This document shows positions 55,914 through 64,000 of a stretch of DNA of 64,000 nt, piece by piece. How positions within the stretch are numbered: position 1 is the first letter of the stretch; every line of letters starts with the position of its first letter. The DNA is from Camarhynchus parvulus (lineage: Eukaryota; Chordata; Aves; Passeriformes; Thraupidae), in the NCBI RefSeq assembly GCF_901933205.1, contig NC_044572.1, forward strand, positions 25,072,501 to 25,136,500, given 5' to 3'. Both the position numbers and the translations under genes were made by a program. The notes under the pieces were generated by a model that worked only from the letters and a program-made list of their open reading frames with translations, was not told the DNA's origin and searched no databases.

Positions 55914-58900
55914 ACTTTAAAGAGCAAATGTACTAGAAGGTGTTAATTTATCTGAAAATGAAATTTATGTTGATTTGTATCTTCAGACACTGGGTTTTTT
56001 TGATCCTTTCCTGCTTGCTGGGATTGTCTGAGAGCTCTGACAGCATCAAGAGATGCCTGGTCAGAGGATCTCCTCTTCCTGAATTCTGTCACAGTTTTCA
56101 GAGTAGCAGTGTTCAGTGAAGTTGCTAATTGCAGTTTCTAGGAAAACACAGAAGTACAGCTTGTGTTTGTCAAATCTCTGCTGTATGGATTGGAAGATCT
56201 GCACACAGAGGAAGCCTCTGGCTCCAGGAGGAGGTGGAGGAGGCTGGTTTTGGTGAAGTTCCCATGCCTGGTGCTGCCTGTGCTCCCTGGTGAGCCTCAG
56301 GGATGGGGCACTCTGTCGCATGCCTACCAATGCACACAAAGCATCTTCTTGGTCAGTTCTAGCGGGGAGCGGGGCATGTTTTTGGGCAGGAAAGCTGACA
56401 GGTTAGGGAAGTGCTTGGCTAGAGTGATCTCCCAAGAAATAGAAGCCCCACAAGGTTCAAGAGCTCTGTGAGACACAGTTTGGTTGTGTACTGGATAAGT
56501 CATGTAGAATGGTGATACATCAGTATGGCAAGGACGAGTGCTTTTCAGGAAGATCCTGGCAGCCATTTTTCATAGATAATACTGGTTTTCCTCATCATAA
56601 TTACTCTCTGATGCAACCTAAAAGTACCATGATGTTAAAGCTGAAGCAATGTGAGTAATTCAGTCAATTAATTAGGTGTGGGTAGCATTTGCCTTTCACT
56701 GTAAAGGGATCAGAGGAAAACACTTAATAGCTCATGTTCTTGTTCTGCTCCATACCTTAGCATCATTCATTCAAATAACCTGACCCAAATAAGTTATTAT
56801 ATTATGCTTTGGTGAACATTTCTACCCTGCATCAACATCATGATATGAAAGTTAACACATGCTGCTTTGTAGTAACTGGAAGTGGACGGAAAAATTGTCA
56901 CATGAGTGAGGAACACCCAGATAGCTCTAAACCTGTGCCCTTCCTCCATGGAGTATCTCCTCATTCCTTCTACCTCTGCCCTGGTATTTGCAGGAAAAAC
57001 TTGTGCAGAAGAGCTGAGAGGGAGATCCCACAGGTAGACTCAGGTCTCCAGCATTTGTGGGTGACAATGCGCCCAGATGAAGGAGCTTGAATGGAAAATG
57101 ACTGGAAGGGGAGCATTAACCAAGAGAAGAATTTGAATTGGAGTTTGTGGATAATTTTGTTTCTATTTGTGGTCTTTTCCTGTATAACTATTGTGGTTTA
57201 GTATTGGGGCCTTTGCAGAAAGAATGGGCTTGGAGGATAAAAGACAATTTTTCCTTTGACTTTATTATTACCAAGGTTTCCCTCTGCATCCCTGAAGAAT
57301 TTATATTAGAGAGGTTTATTTTACTAACAGTCTGTTAGCAGGATTGGTCCCTTGTTGAAAGCATGATGCAGTGCATGAAATTGAATAAGGTAAAATAAGA
57401 TGAAGTTGTAAGGAATTAGGTGGCATGTGGACACTGAATATTTTTTCCTCTGTGCTAAAGGTATTGACTTCAGTCATTAATTGCTTTGTGAACCAAGTCA
57501 CTAGAAATGGCCCAGACGTTGCTAATACTGTCAGCTAAAAATAACACATATAATGCATACATTCCTGGGGAGACTCTTCAAGTTTGAGATAGCAAGTTGT
57601 TTTAATAGCCTGGACTTTGATTTTATTTGTCTGTGGCCATGCTGTGGAGTAAAGACAATTAAATAATCTCAGTGTTGTAAATATATTTAATTTTTTTCTT
57701 TAGAATGAAATATTTTCTTTTTCAGCCACTTAATATACAATGTCATACTGTTAAAGACTAGAAGACAAGGAGCAGTGATGCTTTATTAAATTCAGAAAGT
57801 TCTTTGCCTAGGATATTGCTCCACTTAGAAGATTTTTCTACTTGAAATCAGTGAGACTCATTTCATTCAAGAGTTTGACAAATGGTAGTGCTGTACACAT
57901 CAGAAGAAATGAAATCTTTTAGGAGATGTAGTAATAACAGGGAGATGGTTGCACAGCTGGTTTTGGTTCCATCTCTGATAGCAGGATCTCTATCTGCCCC
58001 TTACTACTACACAGAAGCCAGGCTAGGTGTGTGGCTGTGGCCAAACGTGTGCCGCTTGTGAGCTGGTGCACTGACCTCTCTTCTGGTGCTACAGTTCCTT
58101 CTGCTGAAGGATTTTGAAAGAACAGAGTGGTCTTTCAAGTATAGGCCATCCCAGATCCACATCTGTGTATGTGAGTGTGAGAGACAGCTGTCTAAAATTA
58201 TTTACTCTTGTAACTCTGGTCTCCATTCCTGGGAGAAGTAAAGGAGAAAAATGCCAGAAGTGGAAGACAAAGAATGGAAAGCCCAGAGACTGCAACGATG
58301 CCTATATTAACTGGGCTGACATGACTTTTTCACAGGTTGCATTTCTCAGTCCATAGCCTGAGCTAATGCTAACTGTATTATATTTGGTGTTTCAACAGGC
58401 AAAACACCAAACGTGCACACCAGCCCTTCAAAATGTAACTCAGTCACTGATATACATGTATAATACATGTCTAATACCTGGTAAGCATTAAAAAACACGC
58501 TGTGTTTTCCACAAAAGACTGGATGTAGAGGCAAAGTCAGAGAAAAACTAATTGGAAAAAAAAACCTGATAATCAGCAGTGAGATATGGAGATGTTTAGA
58601 TCTTGTATTGCAAATTCTTGTCCTTACAATTAACACTTGCAGCAGTGTATGTGGAGCTTCCACACACAGGTAGCCTTGGACATACACACCAGCTCTTTCC
58701 CCAGCTGGGTCATGTCATTTTCTTGGTCTCCAGTTGTGTGTATCCAGTCAAGATGTAATGAGAAGAGAATAATTTGACTGTTTTCCAGTATAGTGTACCA
58801 TATGCCTCATGATATGCCTATGATATGTGCCTATGATCTACTAGTGCCATGTGGACACAGTTAACTGACTGTCTGCTTGACACTTCTTGTGGTGTATTAA

Positions 58901-60121
58901 AATATTTAAATCAGTTCAGATTGAACTGGGTAGTACATACTGGATTAGCTGTGGTTATACCCATTCTTCAGTCCAGAGGCATCCATTCGCTAAGGTGGAC
59001 AGCAGTTTATTATAGTTTCCAAAACAGTTGCCTTCTTCAGTACCAAGCAGTGTGTAATGTCTTGAAACAGTTATTCTTTCGTGTTATATGCAGGCTGTGA
59101 TCACAGCGCTTCAGGAGGGCAGTAAAAACTTGCATGGATCATGTGGATGCTTGTTGCTGTTTTCTGGAATTTGGCTTAATGAAAACAAAGTTGAGAAAAG
59201 TGCTTGTTTTGTTTTTGTGTTTCGTTTTGTTTTTTTTTTTTTCTTTTTAATTATCTCAATCCCAGCTTGCATTATCTTCCAGAAATTGCAGTATTGGATC
59301 CAGCTGGAAATGACTGCAGTATTATTTTGCCATAGCACTAAAGCATTTTGTCTGGAAGTTCAGCTATTTAGATTACACATCCCTCTTGAAGCCTGATGTT
59401 CAAGAGCTCTTCATTAGAAACATCAATGGTATTAAATGGAAATGGATCTTGCATGATGATATAAAAAAGTCAGACTAGTAATGCAGTATCCAGTTGGTAT
59501 AACATTTCCATTGTAATGCATTTCCTGTAACTGTGAATTCCTTAGCATAGAGGAGGGTAACTAAAATAACACAATATATTTATTTTACTACTTAGAGCTT
59601 TAATGAACTTCAGGAAAATGGTTTCAACAGAGTGTTTTAAAAGCTCTGTTACCTTGTGCACACTAACCTGGGTCCTGCAAACAATTACACTTGGACACAG
59701 GCTTGCTGACTGCCAAAGGCCAGCTTGGGTGTGTAACGTGAAACACACATGTTTGTACATGTAGAGATTAAGGCCTTGCTCTTCTTGGGAAAATCTGAAA
59801 TATTTTAACCAAGGGGTAGATTTTGCAGCAGCACTACAAAATCAAGCAGATAAAGCCTTTTGCTCTGCCACTGACTAAAGGCTCCTTCTGGCTGGTACTT
59901 GAATAGGAAACTGCCAGGTGTGCCATGTGAACTTGGCCACAGTTCCCAGGTGCCAACCCCCAGTGGGTTGGTGAGGCTCATGCCGTGGTGCTTCACTGTG
60001 CACAGCTCTGCTGATTGCAGTAGGAGCTCTCCTCAAAGGAGGTGCCTCAGTTCTGGGCCAGAGCAAGAACCAGTCCTGCAGCGGCAGTGTCTGAATTCAT
60101 TCTCACTGGTTTGTCCTGCAG

Positions 60122-60232
60122 CTGGCTGTGCCACACAACGACGAGTGGACGCGCTTTGCCCGGACCTTGGTGGAGATCCGCGCCAACCGAGCCGACAGCG
60201 AGGAGGAGGGGGCGGTGGAGCTCTCGGCATAG
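60122..60232 (+). CDS. DYNC1I1: DYNC1I1 exon 17, terminal coding part (orthologue of a reported eExon)
   Basis: This exon has 37 codons including TAG at 60230-60232, phase 0 after TTTGTCCTGCAG. It encodes [20 protein letters not shown], then [16 protein letters not shown]. After VYDVGE of exon 16 this gives the family tail [13 protein letters not shown]. The acidic, charged end (DSEEEG) and LSA terminus fit intermediate chain 1. The tail packs behind the propeller and is short in all family members. The local GC content is higher than in the intron. In human and mouse the last exon was reported, like exon 15, to have limb enhancer activity toward DLX5/6. That role is not visible in the bases themselves. 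Confidence 0.97.
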   Translation: MAVPHNDEWTRFARTLVEIRANRADSEEEGAVELSA

Positions 60233-60753
60233 AGGGAGAGGAGCAGCGCCTGCCAGAGCAGCAGCTTCCCTCGCCGGGTGCGCCAGTGTTTGGTGTCAGA
60301 TCAGTCCTGCTGTGGCTTTTGATGCCAGTGTACATGCCAGTATTGCTCAAAGCATTCCATGTTAATCACACTGCTTTACACAAGGCTGAAAATATCCAGA
60401 GCATTTTCATACTTTATATTTCTGTCTGAAAAGTAAGAAAGAAAAGACAAATCAACCCTTTATGGGTTTAGTTGTTGCCTTTTAACTACTTAGTAGCTGT
60501 ATTTAATAGCTAGGAACCCCTGGTTAAACTTGTGCTCACATTGCCCTTCTGGCATAGTCCTATTAAATCCATATGAAGCCAGATATGATTATGTGCAGAT
60601 GTGGTGTGCTTCACTGTATGGGACTGGGCCAAAGACTTTAGATGTGGTGTATCACATGGTGACTTACATTATGAATGGATGTACTATACGAAAGTTGCTG
60701 CTCCTTATTTATTGCGGTGTGCTGCATGGAACATATTTATTTGAAAGCATTAA

Positions 60754-60759
60754 AATAAA
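60754..60759 (+). terminator. DYNC1I1: Proximal poly(A) signal AATAAA
   Basis: AATAAA lies about 520 bases after the stop, with a GT-rich stretch (CATTGTCTGTGTGCTG) 35-50 bases downstream. It is a plausible proximal cleavage site giving a short UTR. Confidence 0.6.
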
Positions 60760-61055
60760 CGATCCTAAAGCATGTGCATAATGAGAGAACTGCATTGTCT
60801 GTGTGCTGCTGTAGAGGTTACATTAAAGTCCACGTAACAATTACAGTACATCAGTTGTGCTTAAGATGTAAGATCTATACAGGTTGGCTTGAGTGGATGG
60901 AATGAGCTCCCTTTCCTTTTTTTTTTAAGATGCCTATTATTTCTAGGCACTTTAACTATATTTCAGATACAGTTGGTCACTGATACTTGTCATGCAAGTT
61001 AACACTAAAAGTCTGACAAAGGGTTGTGGTTCCCAAGTATGACACCAGTATTGCC

Positions 61056-61061
61056 AATAAA
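61056..61061 (+). terminator. DYNC1I1: Distal poly(A) signal AATAAA
   Basis: AATAAA is followed about 20 bases later by CTGTTCTGTTGCAGTGTGGTTG, a typical GT-rich downstream element. Cleavage is expected near 61075-61080. It is the best candidate for the end of the main transcript. Confidence 0.7.
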
Positions 61062-61080
61062 ATGTATCAGGCCTGTTCTG

Positions 61081-64000
61081 TTGCAGTGTGGTTGATCTTT
61101 CTTTGCCAGCAGTGCTCAACATGTTCATTACCAGTCACTGGTGAGGCACTGGGTAAATGTGACTGCCCTGATGCACAGAAAACTCATGCAGCTGCTCTGT
61201 AAATAGATAGATAGTCCCTTCAGCATTGGGACTGCCCAGTAATGGACCTGCGTGGATCAGACCCTGCTACTAATTTTCCATGGGCAAGCACTAAGCTTTG
61301 CATGTCAGCTTCTGGGCTAATTTTTATTCTCCCTCCATGCTTACCTGCACACACATGCACACGTAGAGCAGCAGCATGCTGGCTTATGTGCTGAAAGAAA
61401 AGGAGCAAGAGAGACAAGACCTCCTGAGACTGTCTTGAGAGACAGACTGGCACAGGGGACAGAGGAACAAGCTCCTTTATGACAATCTCTTGTGGCTTTG
61501 AGCAAAGAAATAGAGTGCAGACTGGTCTCATTGAGTGCTGTAGCCCAGATGGATGTTGGTGGTGAGGCTGCTCGATACATCCACGTCACAACACTCTGCT
61601 GAGCCAGAGGACAGCTCTGACATCTGGGTTTAGCAGTGGTTCACATTTAGGGGTACGGAGGTAAACCATTTTAGCAAGAAACACTGCAAGTTTGACAAGA
61701 AGGATGTCGTACATGAAGTTTCTTGTCTTGTTGCCACATCTCATCTTTGGGCAGCCATGCTGAGGAATGAACACAACATCTGATCATGTTTGGGGCTATG
61801 GCCTGATCCAGAAGCACTGGGAAGTCTGCACTGCTAAAGCCAGGGTATGCTGAGAAAATGAATCCTTAGGAAAAGCTGCATTTCCCGTATCTTCTTGGTG
61901 GTTAGAGGCACCTCCCTGTGAGAGTGCATGAGCTACTTTCATCTTCATGGTGGAACCTGCAACTATCTCCCAGTGTCCATGAAGGTGTCCTGCCACTGGG
62001 CTCTGGGGAGCATCTTCTCCCAGAAGGCCCAGTACTTAGCAGAGATATATCAGTCATTTTCGGGTGGTACCCTGAGATTGGAGCTATGTGTTAGAGAACT
62101 TTTTGTTCCTGATGCTCCCCTGGGTGCTTTGGGAGTTGTCCTGAAGAACCAGTGTAGCACTTGCAGCACTTCTGTAGCTTAAAGATGAATGCTAACAAAC
62201 AGCCAGGTGAAATGACTGTAAAGGAGCAGTTTAGATATCATCTCTAGGGTTTTTTCCCCAGTTTTGCCCTGTTTTCTTCTCAGAAACCATAAGTGTTGTC
62301 TGTGTACGTGGATGAGGCAGATGTGGTGCAGAGTGGAAGAGGGGAGGCACACTTTGGTTCTCAGTGGGTCACAAGACCAGGAACATGCACGGGTGGATAC
62401 ACAGCAAAGTACTGCCCTCATGGGAGGCACAGGTGGGGATCCACCACCCTTCCACCCTGAGGAGTAGCTGCACATTGCAAAGTGTGAGGACACCATGTGA
62501 GAGTGCCTGTGGTATAAAGAGAAGGGCATGAAGCCAATGTTGTCTCACACTCATCATAATCAGTTCAGTGGGAACAGTTGGCAAATTTTCTTCTACTTTT
62601 TCCATATTACCATTTAGCTTTTGGAACGTAAGGGGAGGTCTTCATGTTCATGTCCAAGTTCTCCCTACTTTATAGCATTAATAGCTTCTGAAATGGTTTT
62701 AAAAGCAGCCTCATAGGACCTTCAGCAGTTGCTGCTGTGTGCAAATCAGTATGACCAAAGTCCGTTTTTGAAATATTTCTTTCCTTTTTTTCTTTTTTGT
62801 GCTGTGTGGAGTTCAACAGTAAACAGAGGGAACAAGGAAAAGATCTGAATTTTGACAGAAATCACCAGGTTTGTATACACAGAGCAATAACATGAAAGAA
62901 CCATTTCACACAGCTGAAGCAGATGGAAAAGCACCCAAGAACAAGAAGCATTTACTTCCCTTCTGCTGCTCATGATTATCCTACAGTGGAGTTTCTGACC
63001 TGCCCTTGTTGCTGCCCTTCCAGGAACCTCCCACAGTTCTTGTTTGTTTGATTTTCCTGCTGCTAAACAAATAGCTGCATTTCACTGGCTTTCTAAAACA
63101 GCCCATATGACAAAATGTTACTCAGAATCTGCCCAGTAGGGAAATAAGTACAAACTTATCCTTTAATTTCAGCAAAAAAGAAATAATTTTCTCCTGTCTC
63201 TTTTGCCTACAAATATCCAGAGAATAGAAGAAAGAACATAAAGAACATAATGTCCTTTGCTCTAGCACTGCCTCGATGCTGCCATGACTGCTCTAGGTGA
63301 GGGATGAGTCAGAAGACAGCCTGGCTCTTTTAGGGCCATTGCAAGGGAGCTTTCTGTGAAGGACAAACTGTGTGCTCAGACTGAGCTGGAGAGCACATCT
63401 GAACCACAGAGGTCAGAAAAAGCAAACCCAACTACAGCAGAAGTAGGCAAGTGGCAAGAAGAGGCTAAATTGAGCTTTAGCATGGAGGAGAGGACTGTGA
63501 GGTACATGTGGAAGGGACAAATCTCCTATACTGGTTGAAGGAAAGTCCAGAGTCCCCCTTGATTTCAGTGCCAAGGATCAGAGCTATGCCAGCACAGGCA
63601 AGAGGCAGAGGAATGATGTTGCCAGGGACATGGGATTTGTTCTGAAAAAAGCTGTGAAAGGACATGGGGAGACATGACAGGTGGCACTGGGGGTGGGAGC
63701 TGGAGGCATTAGCTGAAAGGTGAAGCAGGATTCTTCACCTTTATGACATGTACTTAGCTCAAGACACCCCATGTAACAGAGAAAGAAGGTGATAGCCAGG
63801 GTATACTGCAAGAACATCTGCACAACACTGGCCACCAGGACACACAAAACTCAGCATGGGGCTGGAATGCCAGATCCATCATGTAAATAACAGCACTTGG
63901 TCCAAGTGGATCTTTGAAAGGTGAAAGTGAAATAGGCTACCTCTGAAGTCTGGGAACACTACAAACATCTCCATGGAAAGGCTGTCAGAGCAGCTCTTTG
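61081..64000. other. Intergenic region downstream of DYNC1I1
   Basis: No coding exon, RNA gene or recognised transposon was found. In vertebrates SLC25A13 (citrin) lies next and is transcribed toward DYNC1I1; none of its C-terminal coding exons could be seen on the minus strand here, so its 3' end is beyond the window or only UTR is present. A CTCF-core-like CAGGTGGCACTG is at 63678-63689. The short open frames show no family features. Confidence 0.7.

Larger units (their letters stand above)
42983..60121 (+). other. DYNC1I1: Intron 16 of DYNC1I1
   Basis: At 17.1 kb this is the longest complete intron of the window. It contains a duplicated ~117-bp segment (46934-47050 and 49370-49490), an AT hairpin cluster at 45732-45766, an AT-rich block with paired GGTGATAA motifs at 48615-48751 and a ~70-bp polypyrimidine tract at 55842-55913. 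A locally GC-richer patch lies at about 54930-55060. No CR1 or LTR copy and no further coding exon were recognised. It ends TTTGTCCTGCAG. Confidence 0.88.
60233..61080 (+). other. DYNC1I1: DYNC1I1 3' UTR
   Basis: The region from the stop to about 61080 is judged to be 3' UTR because it follows the last coding exon and ends with a good AATAAA and GT/T-rich downstream sequence. Two seed matches for miR-15/16 (TGCTGCT) lie at 60696-60702 and 60804-60810, and a miR-17-type GCACTTT lies near 60946. Transcript support is not available. Confidence 0.75.

Noticed and set aside
59899..60429. A 176-codon + frame over the last exon
   Set aside because: It is in a different frame from the dynein tail and shows no family likeness, so it is a shadow of exon 17.
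61081..64000. SLC25A13 coding exons on the minus strand
   Set aside because: Expected from vertebrate gene order, but no mitochondrial-carrier sequence was seen in any minus-strand frame.

Overview
The window is vertebrate nuclear DNA, almost certainly from a bird. It holds spliced coding exons with GT/AG borders in long AT-rich introns, CR1 retroposons ending in the avian-type ATTCTATG motif, and a solo-LTR-like insertion. No prokaryotic gene organisation, tRNA, rRNA or CRISPR array was seen.

One gene explains the window: the 3' half of DYNC1I1 (cytoplasmic dynein 1 intermediate chain 1) on the + strand. Seven coding exons (12321-12467, 16594-16707, 19524-19657, 22089-22233, 36463-36603, 42857-42982, 60122-60232) join in frame to 305 residues plus stop. 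They encode six visible WD-like blades and the C-terminal tail, roughly one exon per blade. With the last exon counted as 17, as in the human gene, these are exons 11-17. Exons 1-10 lie upstream. The 3' UTR runs to about 61.08 kb and has two AATAAA signals. The rest, to 64000, is intergenic and carries no recognised gene; in other vertebrates SLC25A13 converges here and DLX6/DLX5 lie further on.

Layout: 1-12320 intron 10 (partial) with two CR1 copies; 12.3-22.2 kb exons 11-14; 22.2-36.5 kb intron 14 with an antisense solo LTR near 23.3-24.0 kb, a CR1 fragment, compact hairpins and the start of an intragenic CpG island; 36.5 kb exon 15 inside that island (about 35.55-37.4 kb); intron 15; exon 16; a 17-kb intron 16 with a duplicated ~117-bp segment; then exon 17, the 3' UTR and the intergenic tail.

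The most interesting feature is the exon 15 neighbourhood. Human and mouse DYNC1I1 exons 15 and 17 have been reported as coding exons that also act as limb enhancers of DLX5/6 (eExons). Here exon 15 sits in an isolated CpG island next to an AT-rich block full of homeodomain-like motifs, and an in-frame ATG lies just upstream of its splice acceptor. This suggests a poised regulatory hub and possibly an internal promoter. Most of the longer open reading frames elsewhere look like chance.
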